Positions 20,753 to 30,814 of a stretch of DNA of 64,000 bases are shown here, piece after piece. A program made the translations under genes and the position numbers. Position 1 is the stretch's first letter, and each line of letters begins with the position of its first letter. The notes under the pieces were generated by a model. That model was not told the DNA's origin, did not search any database, and worked only from the letters and a program-made list of their open reading frames with translations. This DNA is from Legionella sp. (GTDB lineage: Bacteria; Pseudomonadota; Gammaproteobacteria; Legionellales; Legionellaceae): positions 1-64,000 of the forward strand of contig JACCWN010000019.1 in assembly GCA_013697625.1 (NCBI GenBank). Reading direction: 5' to 3'.

Positions 20753-21664
20753 ATGAGCCAAATGGAGCAGGATCCCAGTGTCTTTAATGCAAGTCAAGGC
20801 AAAATGCTTTATAATGAATCTCTTGCAGAATACACCACCTGGCGTGTAGGTGGCTGCGCTGCCAGGCTTTATAAACCATTAAATGTCATTGACTTAAGCA
20901 TTTTCCTATCTCAGTTACCCATAACTGAACCTATATTGTGGTTAGGCTTGGGTTCAAACTCTTTGATTAGAGATTCAGGATTTAAAGGTACAGTGATAGT
21001 GACTCAAGGATGTCTCAAAGAGATGACTTTACTAGAAAATGACAGCATTCAAGTGGATGCCGGGGTATCTTGTGCCAGTATGGCCAGATTTAGTGCTCGC
21101 AATCATCTTTCTGGCGGTGAATTCTGGGCAGGCATACCCGGAACAATGGGCGGGGCTTTAAGGATGAACGCAGGTTGTCATGGTGGTGAGACCTGGCAAT
21201 TTGTAACTGAAGTCAAAACCATAACAAGAGATGGCATCATCAAGGTGCGTAAACCCGAAGAATTTGAAGTAGCCTACAGACAAGTGTTGGGTTTAGAAAA
21301 TGAGTGGTTTATTTCGGCGGTTTTTAAGTTAGCACTTGGTAATAAAGACAGCTCGCTACAAATCATACGTGATTTATTAGCCCATAGAGCCAATACGCAA
21401 CCAACGAATGAATATAATTGCGGCTCAGTTTTTAGAAACCCTCCTGGGCATTTTGCTGCAGCTTTGATTGAGTCTTGTGGTTTGAAAGGTCACACAATAG
21501 GTGGCGCTATGGTGTCGCTTAAGCATGCTAACTTTATTATCAACCATGAGGGCAAAGCAAGTGCTGCAGATATTGAAGCCATGATACATTTGGTGCAAAC
21601 TAAAGTATACGAACAGACGTCAACAGAATTAATACGTGAAGTGCATATCATTGGAGATCTCTAG
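20753..21664 (+). CDS. murB: UDP-N-acetylenolpyruvoylglucosamine reductase
   Basis: FAD enzyme that reduces enolpyruvyl-UDP-GlcNAc to UDP-MurNAc. At 303 residues it is the shorter type found next to murC, unlike E. coli MurB (342). Visible motifs are the FAD-binding [31 protein letters not shown] and the substrate-site [11 protein letters not shown]. The stop TAG overlaps the GTG start of ddl by one base. Confidence 0.95.
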   Translation: MSQMEQDPSVFNASQGKMLYNESLAEYTTWRVGGCAARLYKPLNVIDLSIFLSQLPITEPILWLGLGSNSLIRDSGFKGTVIVTQGCLKEMTLLENDSIQVDAGVSCASMARFSARNHLSGGEFWAGIPGTMGGALRMNAGCHGGETWQFVTEVKTITRDGIIKVRKPEEFEVAYRQVLGLENEWFISAVFKLALGNKDSSLQIIRDLLAHRANTQPTNEYNCGSVFRNPPGHFAAALIESCGLKGHTIGGAMVSLKHANFIINHEGKASAADIEAMIHLVQTKVYEQTSTELIREVHIIGDL

Positions 21665-22755
21665 TGTCTAACATCAATTTAGTTTTGCTTTTTGGGGGGA
21701 AATCCCAAGAACATGAAATTTCTTTAATATCTGCAGCTTCGGTCTTAAGACATCTTAATACAGAAAAATATAACATCATACCTGTTGGTATGGATAAAGA
21801 AGGTGGATTCCATGTCCATCAATACAAAGATTTGGTAAGCTATATGGATAGACTACCTGTTAAAACAATACACTCAAAGCCCTTGGCTAATTTTTTAATC
21901 AAAGGATCCTGTCAGTTGAATGCACAGGTTGTTTTTCCTGTGGTGCATGGTCCTTTATACGAAGACGGGTGTTTGCAAGGAATGCTTGAGCTTGCTGGGA
22001 TTGCGTATGTGGGGTGCACTGTTTTATCTTCAGCGCTTGGAATGGATAAAGACATTGCAAGACGGTTGGTTTGTATTGAAGGGCTTAAGTCTGCCGCCTA
22101 TAAATCATTGTCTTGGCATGCCAGTGATGCTGAAAAAAAACAATTTTGTAATGATATTATTAGTGAGCTGGGCTTGCCTCTATTTGTCAAACCTTGCTCC
22201 TCTGGTTCAAGCGTGGGCATTCAAAAGGTCAGACAGTCTGAGGATTTAAGAGCTGCAATCGATAATGCATTGAGCTATGATTCAGAGGTTTTAGTAGAGG
22301 AATGTATTACCGGCCGAGAAATAGAATTAGCAGTATTAGAAAACACGCAACCTTCTGGTACCCCTCGTGTCAGTATTGCAGGGGAAATTCGGGCCAACCA
22401 TCCAGATGGTTTTTATTCTTATGTTGCGAAATATCTGGAAAGTGATAAGACAGAACTTATCATTCCAGCAGACTTAAGCCCCTCGCTCCAAGCTCGACTA
22501 AAAGAGGCTGCGGCCAATATTTTTACTCGATTGAAATGCAAAGGCTTGGCTCGTGTCGATTTTTTTGTTAACGATGCACAAGATGAAATTTATTTTAATG
22601 AAATCAATACATTACCAGGATTTACCTCTATAAGTATGTATCCTAAATTATGGGAGGCATCAGGCATCTCTTATCCAGATTTGCTAGACGAATTGATATC
22701 TATTGCGATGATTCATCACAATTGTCGCCAACATTTAGTGACCAATTACCTGTGA
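21664..22755 (+). CDS. ddl: D-alanine--D-alanine ligase, long DdlA-like form
   Basis: ATP-grasp enzyme that joins two D-alanines. The 363-residue protein begins at GTG with the family N-terminus [17 protein letters not shown] and ends with the metal-binding [18 protein letters not shown]. The length and the family-A N-terminus resemble DdlA (364) or VanA-type ligases rather than the 306-residue DdlB normally encoded at this position. The stop overlaps the proposed GTG start of ftsQ by 4 bases. Confidence 0.93.
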   Translation: MSNINLVLLFGGKSQEHEISLISAASVLRHLNTEKYNIIPVGMDKEGGFHVHQYKDLVSYMDRLPVKTIHSKPLANFLIKGSCQLNAQVVFPVVHGPLYEDGCLQGMLELAGIAYVGCTVLSSALGMDKDIARRLVCIEGLKSAAYKSLSWHASDAEKKQFCNDIISELGLPLFVKPCSSGSSVGIQKVRQSEDLRAAIDNALSYDSEVLVEECITGREIELAVLENTQPSGTPRVSIAGEIRANHPDGFYSYVAKYLESDKTELIIPADLSPSLQARLKEAAANIFTRLKCKGLARVDFFVNDAQDEIYFNEINTLPGFTSISMYPKLWEASGISYPDLLDELISIAMIHHNCRQHLVTNYL

Positions 22756-23492
22756 GTATACCTACTAGAAAACAAAATTTTAATTCAAAAAACATGCGAT
22801 TTGCAATTTTGTTAACCTTTCTAATCTTTTTTGGGACTTTCTTAGCAGGACGTCTGGCTTACCTGTATCTGGCAGATGCCAAGCGGTTTCCAATTAATAC
22901 TGTAAAGGTTGCAGCGAGTTATGCGCATATCAGTCATCAGCAACTTGAAGCTGTTTTATCCAATCATTTAAAAGAAAGTTTTTTTTCTTTATCAGTAAAT
23001 AGGTTACAAAATGAGTTAAATGAGATAAATTGGACTGATACAGTGTATGTGGAGCGTGTTTGGCCTGATATTTTAAAAATAAAAATTGTAGAAAAAAAAC
23101 CTGTGGCTCTTTGGAACGGAAGTCTTATGACTGAAACAGGAAAATTGTTTCAGCAAGGGGTAACAACTTTTGATGTTGATGTACCAAAACTCAAAGGCCC
23201 CGCTTCACAACAAATGGAAGTCTTACAAGTTTATAAAAAATTGAGTAAAATACTGCTGTCATATGGCTTAAAGACAACTGGCTTACATTTAAGTGAAAAT
23301 CAATCCTGGATATTAGTTTTAGGCGATAATACTAAAATATACTTAGGAAAGAAAGAGTTAAGTGCAAGATTGAAGCGTTTTTGTAAAGCATATCCGGCGG
23401 TGTTTGCCCAAAAGGCTGAGCAGTTAGCTAGCGTTGATCTACGTTATCCGCGGGGTATGGCTGTACAATGGAAACAACAAACGGAACAATAA
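22752..23492 (+). CDS. ftsQ: Cell division protein FtsQ
   Basis: Bitopic divisome protein that links FtsB/FtsL to the rest of the machinery. The chosen start is GTG 22752, which overlaps the ddl stop as GTGA and gives 246 residues; an upstream in-frame ATG at 22650 would bury 100 bp in ddl and adds no family-like sequence. One membrane helix lies at about 17-38, then a POTRA domain ([20 protein letters not shown] onward) and the FtsQ beta-domain with [20 protein letters not shown]. The stop overlaps the ftsA ATG by one base. Confidence 0.9.
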   Translation: MSIPTRKQNFNSKNMRFAILLTFLIFFGTFLAGRLAYLYLADAKRFPINTVKVAASYAHISHQQLEAVLSNHLKESFFSLSVNRLQNELNEINWTDTVYVERVWPDILKIKIVEKKPVALWNGSLMTETGKLFQQGVTTFDVDVPKLKGPASQQMEVLQVYKKLSKILLSYGLKTTGLHLSENQSWILVLGDNTKIYLGKKELSARLKRFCKAYPAVFAQKAEQLASVDLRYPRGMAVQWKQQTEQ

Positions 23493-24730
23493 TGGCTAAA
23501 AAAATAGAAAAGAACATCATTACGGCCCTGGATATTGGTACATCAAAAATCATTGCCTTGGTAGGTGAAGTCGGAGTAGATGGGGCAATTGAGGTTATTG
23601 GTATTGGACGACATGTGTCTCGTGGATTAAAGCGAGGAGTGGTTGTTGATATAGAGGCTACTGTTAATTCCATACAGCGTGCTGTACAAGAAGCTGAGTT
23701 AATGGCGGGGTGTGAGGTTAGAACTGTGTACGCTGGTATTGCTGGAAGCCATATCCGTAGCTTAAATTCGCATGGTATCGTTGCCATTCGTGATAAAGAA
23801 GTATCACAAGCAGATATTGAAAGAGTCATTGATGCCGCAAAAGCTGTGGCAATTCCAGCTGATCAGAAAATTTTGCATATTTTACCACAAGAATTCATTA
23901 TCGATCATCAAGGCAGTATTCGTGAACCTGTGGGTATGGCAGGTGTGCGCTTGGAATCACGAGTTCATATCGTGACAGGTGCGGTTAGTGCAGCTCAAAA
24001 CATCGTAACCTGCGTGCGCCGTTGTGGACTTGAAGTGAATGATATTATTCTAGAACAATTGGCCTCAAGCCATGCTGTGTTAACAGAAGATGAAAAAGAC
24101 TTGGGTGTTTGTTTGATAGATATTGGTGCTGGTACAACGGATATAGCTGTGTTCTTTGAAGGAGCTATTCAACACACGGCAGTGATACCAATTGCAGGTG
24201 ATCAGGTTACCAACGATATTGCGATGGCTCTTAGAACGCCAACCAAGGATGCTGAGTCTATAAAAATCAATCATGGGACAGCCATGGTTGAGCTAGCAAA
24301 TGCAAGTCAAATGATTGAAGTCACCAGTGCCAATGATAGACCTGGCCGAAAGATATCTTCCAAAGCTTTAGCTGAAATTGTACATGCTCGATATGAAGAA
24401 TTATTTTCACTTGTAAGCAATGAATTGCACCGCAGTGGGTTTGAAGATGCAGTTGCTGCCGGCATTGTCTTGACCGGTGGCGCTTCTAATGTCAGTGGTG
24501 TGATAGAGTTAGCAGAACTTTGTTTTGAAATGCCGGTTAGAAAAGGATGCGCCCATTATGTTTCAGGCTTAACAGAGGTCACTGAAAATCCTTCATTTTC
24601 TACCAGTGTTGGGCTATTACTGCATGGGGTAAAGCAACAATATGATGGCAACTTTAAAAAACAAGCTAGAATTGCTAATGTGAAAGGCATGTGGTCTCGG
24701 ATGAAAGATTGGTTCCAAGTCAATTTTTAA
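23492..24730 (+). CDS. ftsA: Cell division protein FtsA
   Basis: Actin-like ATPase that anchors FtsZ filaments to the membrane. ATG 23492 ([20 protein letters not shown]) overlaps the ftsQ stop as TAATG and is preferred over an upstream ATG at 23468. The 412 residues contain phosphate-1 motif ALDIGTSKI, phosphate-2 DIGAGTTDIAVF, the adenosine motif IVLTGGASNVSG and a C-terminal amphipathic targeting helix (MWSRMKDWFQVNF). Confidence 0.96.
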   Translation: MAKKIEKNIITALDIGTSKIIALVGEVGVDGAIEVIGIGRHVSRGLKRGVVVDIEATVNSIQRAVQEAELMAGCEVRTVYAGIAGSHIRSLNSHGIVAIRDKEVSQADIERVIDAAKAVAIPADQKILHILPQEFIIDHQGSIREPVGMAGVRLESRVHIVTGAVSAAQNIVTCVRRCGLEVNDIILEQLASSHAVLTEDEKDLGVCLIDIGAGTTDIAVFFEGAIQHTAVIPIAGDQVTNDIAMALRTPTKDAESIKINHGTAMVELANASQMIEVTSANDRPGRKISSKALAEIVHARYEELFSLVSNELHRSGFEDAVAAGIVLTGGASNVSGVIELAELCFEMPVRKGCAHYVSGLTEVTENPSFSTSVGLLLHGVKQQYDGNFKKQARIANVKGMWSRMKDWFQVNF

Positions 24731-24789
24731 TAAAAAATAAATGAGTGTATTCGTCGATAGAACGCGACAGATTAAGGGGAAAATGGGTT

Positions 24790-25968
24790 ATGTCTAAGGT
24801 AGCGGAAAATAATAACAATAATAATGCCGTGATAAAGGTCGTAGGTGTTGGCGGCGGTGGCAGCAATGCAGTAGAGCATATGCTCACAGAGAATATTGAT
24901 GGTGTAGATTTCATTTGTGCCAATACAGACGCTCAAGCTTTGAAGGGTTCTAAAGCAAAAATTCATATTCAGTTGGGTGATGAATTAACCAAAGGCCTGG
25001 GTGCTGGTGCCAATCCACAAATAGGGCGAGAAGCTGCTGAAGAAGACAGAGATCACATCAGAGAAATTTTATCTGGTGCTGACATGGTTTTTATAACAGC
25101 AGGTATGGGGGGAGGTACAGGAACAGGTGCAGCACCTGTTTTTGCTGAAATTGCAAAAGAGCTTGGTATCTTAACCGTGGCTGTCGTTACCAAGCCTTTC
25201 TCCTTTGAAGGCAAACAAAGAGCTCTGGCTGCTGAGGAAGGTATTCGCCGTTTAGCAGAGAGTGTTGACTCTTTGATTACCATTCCAAACAACAAATTGT
25301 TAAGTGTATTGGGAAAAAATATAAGCTTATTGAATGCATTCAAAGCTGCCAATAATGTCTTGCTAGGTGCGGTCAAAGGTATTTCTGACTTGATAACCAG
25401 GCCAGGTTTAATCAACGTTGATTTTGCTGACGTTAGAACTGTGATGTCTGAAATGGGTATGGCGATGATGGGTACTGGAACTGCGGTGGGTGAGCAACGA
25501 GCTCGGAAAGCTGCAGAAGCTGCCATTGCGTCCCCTTTACTCGAAGATGTTAATTTTTCAGGTGCGCGTGGGATATTAATCAATATCACTGCAGGTCTTG
25601 ATATGTCCATTGGTGAATTTGAGGAAGTCGGAGACGTTGTAAAAGAATTTATATCAGATGATGCCACTGTTGTTGTAGGCACAGTTATTGATCCTGACAT
25701 GTCCGAAGAAATGCGTGTTACAGTGATAGTTACAGGTCTTGGTGATGTAAAGGCACGTCAACAAATACAGCAACCAGCCTATAGAGCACGTCTGGTGGAA
25801 TCCACAAGAAGCGATGGTTCAGTTGATTATCGACAACTGGAAAAACCTGCTGTACTTAGAAAAGCACAAGCCGTGCATGTTAAAAATCAAAAAACAGCGG
25901 TTGAAACTGCACCTGATGTGGATTATTTAGATATACCAGCCTTCTTGAGACGTGAGGAAGAAGCATAA
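24790..25968 (+). CDS. ftsZ: Cell division protein FtsZ
   Basis: Tubulin-like GTPase that builds the cytokinetic Z ring. The start ATG 24790 gives 392 residues beginning MSKVAEN with a run of six asparagines before the conserved [19 protein letters not shown]; an in-frame ATG at 24745 adds 15 unconserved residues. The tubulin signature [12 protein letters not shown] is present, and the C-terminal tail ends in [15 protein letters not shown], the ZipA/FtsA-binding peptide. Confidence 0.97.
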   Translation: MSKVAENNNNNNAVIKVVGVGGGGSNAVEHMLTENIDGVDFICANTDAQALKGSKAKIHIQLGDELTKGLGAGANPQIGREAAEEDRDHIREILSGADMVFITAGMGGGTGTGAAPVFAEIAKELGILTVAVVTKPFSFEGKQRALAAEEGIRRLAESVDSLITIPNNKLLSVLGKNISLLNAFKAANNVLLGAVKGISDLITRPGLINVDFADVRTVMSEMGMAMMGTGTAVGEQRARKAAEAAIASPLLEDVNFSGARGILINITAGLDMSIGEFEEVGDVVKEFISDDATVVVGTVIDPDMSEEMRVTVIVTGLGDVKARQQIQQPAYRARLVESTRSDGSVDYRQLEKPAVLRKAQAVHVKNQKTAVETAPDVDYLDIPAFLRREEEA

Positions 25969-26054
25969 AAGTTAGGAAATTTAACAATAGACTAGTAAAT
26001 AAATTGTTGCTAGAATCGAAAACTTTTTTGTGCTAAACAAAAGGCGAGCACTGA

Positions 26055-26972
26055 ATGAATCAACAAAGAACTCCTAACACTGAAATCCAAGCTACTGGTG
26101 TCGGATTGCATTCAGGTGAAAAAGTGCTATTAACTTTAAGGCCTGCACCAGTGGATACAGGGATTATCTTTAGAAGAGTGGATTTGTCTCCAGTAGTCGA
26201 AATACCCGCATCTTATGAATATGTGGGTGATACGATGTTATGTACTACTTTACATCATAACAATGTTAAAATTGCGACAGTAGAGCATTTATTGTCAGCC
26301 TTGGCTGGATTAGGTATAGATAATGCTTATATAGATGTCAATGGACCTGAATTACCTATAATGGATGGAAGTGCTGCCCCTTATGTTTTTCTCATACAAT
26401 CTGCTGGTATCAAGATACAAAATGCTAATAAAAAATACATTAGAATTCTTAAAACCATTCGTATTGAAGATGCAAATGGAAAATACGTACAATTCAAACC
26501 ACACAATGGTTATAAAGTATCTTTTACCATCGATTTTGATCACCCTGTTTTTAATGGAAAACCTCAAACCTTAAGTTTTGACTTATCAGATACTTCATAT
26601 GTGAAAGAAGTATGCCGTGCCAGAACTTTCGGTTTTCTTTCTGATTACGAAAAATTAAGAGAGTCGGATCTTGCCAAAGGTGGAAGTTTAGATAATGCTA
26701 TTGTGGTAGATGATTACCGCGTGTTGAATGAAGATGGTCTGCGATTTGCCTCAGAATTTGTAGCTCATAAAGTTTTGGATGCCATAGGTGATCTGTATTT
26801 ATTAGGATGCAGTCTAATCGGGGCCTTTGAGGGGTATAAATCTGGACACGAACTTAATAACCGATTATTAAGAGAATTGATGGCAAGACAAGATGCTTGG
26901 GAGTATGCACATCTTGATGAAAAAGAGTATTTTCCTGTGTTACAACCCGATTTTTATCCCATTGAGGCCTAG
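26055..26972 (+). CDS. lpxC: UDP-3-O-acyl-N-acetylglucosamine deacetylase LpxC
   Basis: Zinc amidase for the committed step of lipid A synthesis. The 305-residue protein has zinc-ligand segments [10 protein letters not shown] (about 76-85), [14 protein letters not shown] (about 237-250) and the catalytic-histidine segment [12 protein letters not shown]. Length equals E. coli LpxC (305). It ends the dcw block, as in most gammaproteobacteria, and shows that the organism makes lipid A. Confidence 0.97.
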   Translation: MNQQRTPNTEIQATGVGLHSGEKVLLTLRPAPVDTGIIFRRVDLSPVVEIPASYEYVGDTMLCTTLHHNNVKIATVEHLLSALAGLGIDNAYIDVNGPELPIMDGSAAPYVFLIQSAGIKIQNANKKYIRILKTIRIEDANGKYVQFKPHNGYKVSFTIDFDHPVFNGKPQTLSFDLSDTSYVKEVCRARTFGFLSDYEKLRESDLAKGGSLDNAIVVDDYRVLNEDGLRFASEFVAHKVLDAIGDLYLLGCSLIGAFEGYKSGHELNNRLLRELMARQDAWEYAHLDEKEYFPVLQPDFYPIEA

Positions 26973-27004
26973 ATGGGTTTTATTTAAACATAAATGGAAA
27001 TTTC

Positions 27005-29059
27005 ATGAACTATATAAAAGGATTTTGGATTTTAGCCTCATTTTACAGTATTTCTGCCTTTACTACGCCAACGCCAACGTCTGCTCCTACTCTAACCGAT
27101 ACTGAACTAACTTATAAAAATGCACTTAACTTAGATTGGATTGATCCCAACATTTCTCCAGCTCAGGATTTTTACACCTACGCCAATGGCAGCTGGCAAA
27201 AGAAAAACAAAATTCCTGCAGATTATTCTTCTTGGGGCACCTTTAATATGGTAAATGATAGAGTGCAAGATATCATTCATCACATAGTAGTAACCGCAAG
27301 CCAAGAGTCAAATGCCCCTCTAGGAAGTTTAACTCAGAAAGTAGGGGATTTTTTTTATAGTGGCATGGATGAAACCAATATCAATCATTTAGGTATCTCA
27401 CCGATTATCAATGAATTTGCCAGAATCAATGACCTCACCGCTACTAATTTTATAGATGAATTGGCTCATTTACATTCAATAGGTGTGGGGGCTTTTTTTT
27501 GTTTCGGCAGCATGCAAGATTTTAAAAATAGCACTCTAATGATTGGTGCGGCAATGCAAAACGGACTGGGTTTGCCAGACAGGGACTATTATCTCAAAGA
27601 TGATCCGAAATTTAAGAAAATTAGGGAGGTCTACTTAGATCACCTAAAACAGATGTTTATTCTATTAAATGATACTCCAGAACAAGCGGCTGCAGCAGCA
27701 ACTACCATCATGGCAATAGAAACAAAATTAGCACAAGCCTCCATGTCTCAAGTAGAACGACGTGATCCTTATGCAATCTACAACCCTATGGATAAAGTTC
27801 AGTTAAACCAATTAATGCCTGACTTCTCTTTAGCTCAATATTTAAATGCAAGAGGCCAAGGCGATTTAAATCAAATCAATGTAGCTATGCCACAATTTTT
27901 TAAAAAATTAAATGAGCTACTTAAAACGACGCCTTTGGCTGACATAAAAACATATATGCGCTGGCAATTGTTGGATACATATGCATCTTATTTATCAAAG
28001 CCCTTTGTGGATCAAAATTTTAAAATGGTGACGGCTATCAGTGGAACAGAGAAAATTTTACCTCGTTGGAAACGAGTAGTTAACACTGAAAATGGACTAT
28101 TAGGGTTTGCTATAGGTAAGCTTTATGTAGAAAAATATTTTCCTCCCCAGTCAAAACAAGAAGTCTTAGACATTTTAAAAAATATACGTGCTGTGCTTAT
28201 GGAAGATCTATCCACCCTAAGCTGGATGAGCCAGGAAACACGGGATCAAGCCATTAAAAAATTAAATACTATGGAAGAGCGAGTTGGGTATCCATCAAAA
28301 TGGTGGGATTATTCTAAATTAAAAATAGATAGAGGCGCTTATGTGCTTAATGTATTAAGAGGAAAAGAATTTTTAACCAACCGAGATTTATCCAAAATTG
28401 GTAAACCTATAGATCGTACTGAATGGGTTATGACGCCTCAAACAATCAATGCCTATTATGATCCCTCGATGAACAATTTGAATCTTCCTGCTGGTATATT
28501 GCAACCACCTTTCTTTGATCCTAAAGCACCAGCAGCAGTAAATTATGGTTCAATTGGCTTTGTTATGGGCCATGAAATGACGCATGGTTTTGATGATCAG
28601 GGGGCCCAATTTGATGAGCATGGTAATTTAAAAAATTGGTGGAAACCAGAGGATTTGGTGAGATTCAAAAAAGCTACCCAATGCATTGTTGATCAATTTT
28701 CCAGTTATGTAGTCGATGGAGATTTGCACGTTCAAGGTAAATTAGTTGTTGGTGAAGCTACTGCGGATTTGGGTGGTCTTATGTTAGCATTCAAGGCCTT
28801 TAAACGGTCTCAGGATTATAAAGACGCTAAAACCATCAATAATATCACACCTGAGCAACAGTTCTTCTTAGGAGCAGCCCATATTTGGGCAGTAAATATG
28901 CGGCCACAGCAAGAGCGCAACCTAGTTACCACCGATCCACATCCACCTGCAAAATTCAGAGTTAATGGGACCTTTGCCAATTTTCCCGAATTTAAAAATT
29001 CTTTCTCAATACCAGAAAATAGCCCCATGGTAAATAAAAACAGATGTGTTATCTGGTAG
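27005..29059 (+). CDS. M13 family zinc metallopeptidase (PepO/neprilysin-like)
   Basis: The 684-residue endopeptidase has a secretion signal (about 1-27, ending near TPTSA). An N-terminal M13 domain includes SPAQDFYTYANGSWQKKNKI. The catalytic domain has the zinc motif HEMTH at 523-527, followed by GFDDQGAQFD, and the third ligand in GEATADLGGL about 60 residues later; the family-typical C-terminus is CVIW. Such enzymes degrade peptides in the periplasm or outside the cell, and Legionellales often encode several. It follows lpxC by 32 bp but is functionally separate. Confidence 0.93.
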   Translation: MNYIKGFWILASFYSISAFTTPTPTSAPTLTDTELTYKNALNLDWIDPNISPAQDFYTYANGSWQKKNKIPADYSSWGTFNMVNDRVQDIIHHIVVTASQESNAPLGSLTQKVGDFFYSGMDETNINHLGISPIINEFARINDLTATNFIDELAHLHSIGVGAFFCFGSMQDFKNSTLMIGAAMQNGLGLPDRDYYLKDDPKFKKIREVYLDHLKQMFILLNDTPEQAAAAATTIMAIETKLAQASMSQVERRDPYAIYNPMDKVQLNQLMPDFSLAQYLNARGQGDLNQINVAMPQFFKKLNELLKTTPLADIKTYMRWQLLDTYASYLSKPFVDQNFKMVTAISGTEKILPRWKRVVNTENGLLGFAIGKLYVEKYFPPQSKQEVLDILKNIRAVLMEDLSTLSWMSQETRDQAIKKLNTMEERVGYPSKWWDYSKLKIDRGAYVLNVLRGKEFLTNRDLSKIGKPIDRTEWVMTPQTINAYYDPSMNNLNLPAGILQPPFFDPKAPAAVNYGSIGFVMGHEMTHGFDDQGAQFDEHGNLKNWWKPEDLVRFKKATQCIVDQFSSYVVDGDLHVQGKLVVGEATADLGGLMLAFKAFKRSQDYKDAKTINNITPEQQFFLGAAHIWAVNMRPQQERNLVTTDPHPPAKFRVNGTFANFPEFKNSFSIPENSPMVNKNRCVIW

Positions 29060-29089
29060 TATCTAAAATATGTAATTAAGGAGGGGGGC

Positions 29090-29182
29090 ATGATAGAAGT
29101 TTACATCTGGATTGGCCCCTGGTTTGTATATGAAATTGATTCAGATCTTAGGATTCATTACCTAGAAGCCAATCCACATTAA
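29090..29182 (+). CDS. Possible 30-residue micro-protein with a strong ribosome binding site
   Basis: ATG 29090 follows AAGGAGGGGGG (29078-29088), one of the strongest ribosome binding sites in the window. The frame encodes 30 residues starting MIEVYIWIGPWFVYEID and ends at TAA 29180-29182, overlapping the 3' end of the opposite-strand HTH gene by 35 bp. It is rich in aromatic residues and is not recognised. It could be a genuine small protein, a leader peptide or the start of a degraded gene. Confidence 0.35.
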   Translation: MIEVYIWIGPWFVYEIDSDLRIHYLEANPH

Positions 29183-29375
29183 CTTCTAACTCTGATGCTA
29201 GAGTGAGAAGGATTGGGTCATCTTTATTAATAATACCATTGATTAAAGATTCAGCTTTAAATTTAGGTATTTTAAGTAATTTCGAAAGAACTTCTATACG
29301 CTCGGCTATTGCCTCAGGAGCTTCAATGTTATCAAGTTCTTTATTAAGTCGCTCTGAAAATGTTTTATTTAACAT
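29148..29375 (-). CDS. Small helix-turn-helix (XRE-like) protein
   Basis: 75 residues. The second half, IPKFKAESLINGIINKDDPILLTLASELEVNVDWLLGNES, has the layout of a Cro/CI (XRE) fold ending in the typical 'LAxxLxVxxDWLLxG' helix. The N-terminus is a short helical extension. CAGGAG lies 7 bp before the ATG, and a promoter-like pair sits upstream. Probably a DNA-binding regulator of a local or lost mobile unit; the target is unknown. Confidence 0.55.
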   Translation of the reverse strand: MLNKTFSERLNKELDNIEAPEAIAERIEVLSKLLKIPKFKAESLINGIINKDDPILLTLASELEVNVDWLLGNES

Positions 29376-29416
29376 TTTATCTCCTGAATGAGGTTGTTAT
29401 TTATACCTACTCCTTT

Positions 29417-29444
29417 CATATAGCATAAAGCCTTAAATATGCAA
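29417..29444 (-). promoter_or_regulatory. Promoter candidate for the small HTH gene
   Basis: Read on the minus strand: TTGCAT (29439-29444), a 16-bp spacer, and TATATG (29417-29422), 42 bp before the ATG. Just upstream the sequence TTAATCAT...TGATTGATTAA forms an inverted repeat (29451-29490) that might be an autoregulatory operator. Confidence 0.4.
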
Positions 29445-29508
29445 GAAATTTAATCATTAATTAATAAAATATTTAAACATGATTGATTAAGGATGTTTAG
29501 ACTCCAAA

Positions 29509-29876
29509 ATGGTATGCAAGCTAAGTTCGCTATTAAACTCTAGGCTTCTTCAATTGCCCAACCGGAAGCAGCGGGAAATATTGATGGGTATATGGGAAGG
29601 AAATCTTAGACCTTTAATTGAATAGGTGCATCTTAAAGAAATGGGTGGGAATAATTCTAAGTTAATTTATTATGACCAAGAGACTATAAAGCAAATCCAT
29701 TTTTGTGGAAATAGATTATTAACAAGAGCAGATTTCCTCTGATGAAGTGAACTATGGTGGTACCCTTAATAGAGATAAAAGCGCTAAGGCGCTTGAATAT
29801 AATATCTGTCTTTAAAAATTTAGGCAAAAATATCGGAAATCACAAAGGGCATTTCGGTGTCCCTAAATTTGAGTAA
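29509..29876 (+). pseudogene. Decayed unknown gene of about 120 codons (one stop, two frameshifts)
   Basis: The frame from ATG 29509 (MVCKLSSLLNSRLLQ...) meets an in-frame TAG at 29623-29625, then continues in the same frame with protein-like sequence (EMGGNNSKLIYYDQETIKQI). Near 29715-29735 the coding sense passes to the next frame (DEVNYGGTLNRDKSAKALEY), and near 29795-29805 it moves again to end in NIGNHKGHFGVPKFE and TAA 29874-29876. The low stop density when joined and the sensible residue composition argue for a broken gene, not random spacer. The family is not recognised. Beside the dot/icm locus, a lost effector or mobile gene is possible. The rest of the 29376-29972 gap shows no gene. 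Confidence 0.4.
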
Positions 29877-29972
29877 TAAACCAATACTCATCTAAAATAG
29901 GACTAAAAGTATTTTAGTCATTATTTCTTAGGATAAGGCAGAGGGTAAATAGTAAGTGAATTTAGTAAAATT

Positions 29973-30200
29973 TCATCCTGTTGTCTCTTGTTCATTGTTA
30001 GCGACCACAACATTCGAAGCGTGCATCCCGCGTTCACCTTTTGCAACTTCATATTGTATCATTTGCCCAGGTACCAATGTCTTGTATCCGGTGCCCTGAA
30101 TTGATGAAAAATGAACAAAAATATCATCACCTCCACTTTCAGGTATGATGAAGCCCCAACCTTTAGCGTTATTAAACCACTTGACTTCCCCTATAGCCAT
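29973..30200 (-). CDS. Cold shock-like RNA chaperone (CspA family)
   Basis: Small OB-fold protein that binds single-stranded RNA and melts secondary structure. The start at CAT 30198-30200 (MAIGEVKWFNNAKGWGFI) follows AAAGGAGG at ideal spacing, so the upstream in-frame ATG at 30218 is rejected. The RNP1 motif KGWGFI and RNP2 motif DIFVHFS are present in 75 residues. The upstream 300-bp gap shared with the divergent small gene may hold a long structured cold-shock leader. Confidence 0.92.
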   Translation of the reverse strand: MAIGEVKWFNNAKGWGFIIPESGGDDIFVHFSSIQGTGYKTLVPGQMIQYEVAKGERGMHASNVVVANNEQETTG

Positions 30201-30451
30201 GTAATCCTCCTTTTGCAAAGCTATTTGCCGATCAACTATCGCGCAATTTTATTTATCCATAAATAACAATTGTTTTAAACCTAACTCATGTATCGATAGG
30301 TTATTCAACATAACGCACAATGGTATCATTACTCAATAGATTTATTAAAATTTATTCAAATTTTAACTGTGCTGAATAATAGTCCTTTATAATGTCTTTA
30401 AGAGGGCAGACCTGCTCCATACAATATTTAAATTTATTTTTAGGGATGTTA

Positions 30452-30468
30452 CCTAATAATACCTTAAG
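30452..30468 (+). promoter_or_regulatory. PmrA-box-like repeat before the small gene next to icmT
   Basis: CCTAAT-AATAC-CTTAAG matches YTTAAK-N5-YTTAAK with one mismatch. A weak -10-like TATGGT follows at 30474-30479 and the next ATG is at 30519. The remainder of the 30201-30518 gap is A+T-rich and shows no gene. Confidence 0.35.
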
Positions 30469-30518
30469 AAAATTATGGTATCTTTAACCTTATTTATAAA
30501 GTTTATGGGGACTTTCAA

Positions 30519-30731
30519 ATGGGTGAAGTAAACAGTACTTCTAAGATGTTTGTTAAAATGGGACACTTTATTAAAGATTCTTCACAAGTTGTATCAGAAA
30601 CTTACCAAAAAGAGCCTGTATATCTAGATGCTTTACCAAAACCGACTTTAACACCCAGCAATGAAATGGGTCATATGATTTCTAATATTTTAAATAGTCC
30701 TAACTCAAAAAAACTTTCTCCATTAGATTAA
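30519..30731 (+). CDS. Unknown 70-residue protein upstream of icmT
   Basis: Hydrophilic protein with no membrane segment or cysteine, starting MGEVNSTSKMFVKMGHFIKD and ending NSPNSKKLSPLD. GGGG lies 7 bp before the ATG. It is unrecognised. Its position just upstream of, and collinear with, icmT, plus a PmrA-box-like sequence before it, make a link to the secretion system possible (a chaperone or a small substrate), but nothing in the sequence proves it. Confidence 0.5.
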   Translation: MGEVNSTSKMFVKMGHFIKDSSQVVSETYQKEPVYLDALPKPTLTPSNEMGHMISNILNSPNSKKLSPLD

Positions 30732-30768
30732 ATAAAATAATAAAAATTCACAGATGTTTTCAGGACAT

Positions 30769-30783
30769 AATTAGGTGTATACT
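30769..30783 (+). promoter_or_regulatory. icmT promoter motif shared with icmP
   Basis: AATTAGGTGTATACT, ending 32 bp before the icmT ATG. It contains a TATACT -10-like hexamer; no clear -35 box is seen. The same 15-bp sequence with one difference lies 31 bp before icmP. Confidence 0.45.
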
Positions 30784-30814
30784 TTATTTATAACCTCTTA
30801 CTAATGATGGTACT

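Noticed and set aside
25053..25700. Long antisense open frame across ftsZ
   Set aside because: Low-complexity shadow of the ftsZ coding frame with no ribosome site or family resemblance.
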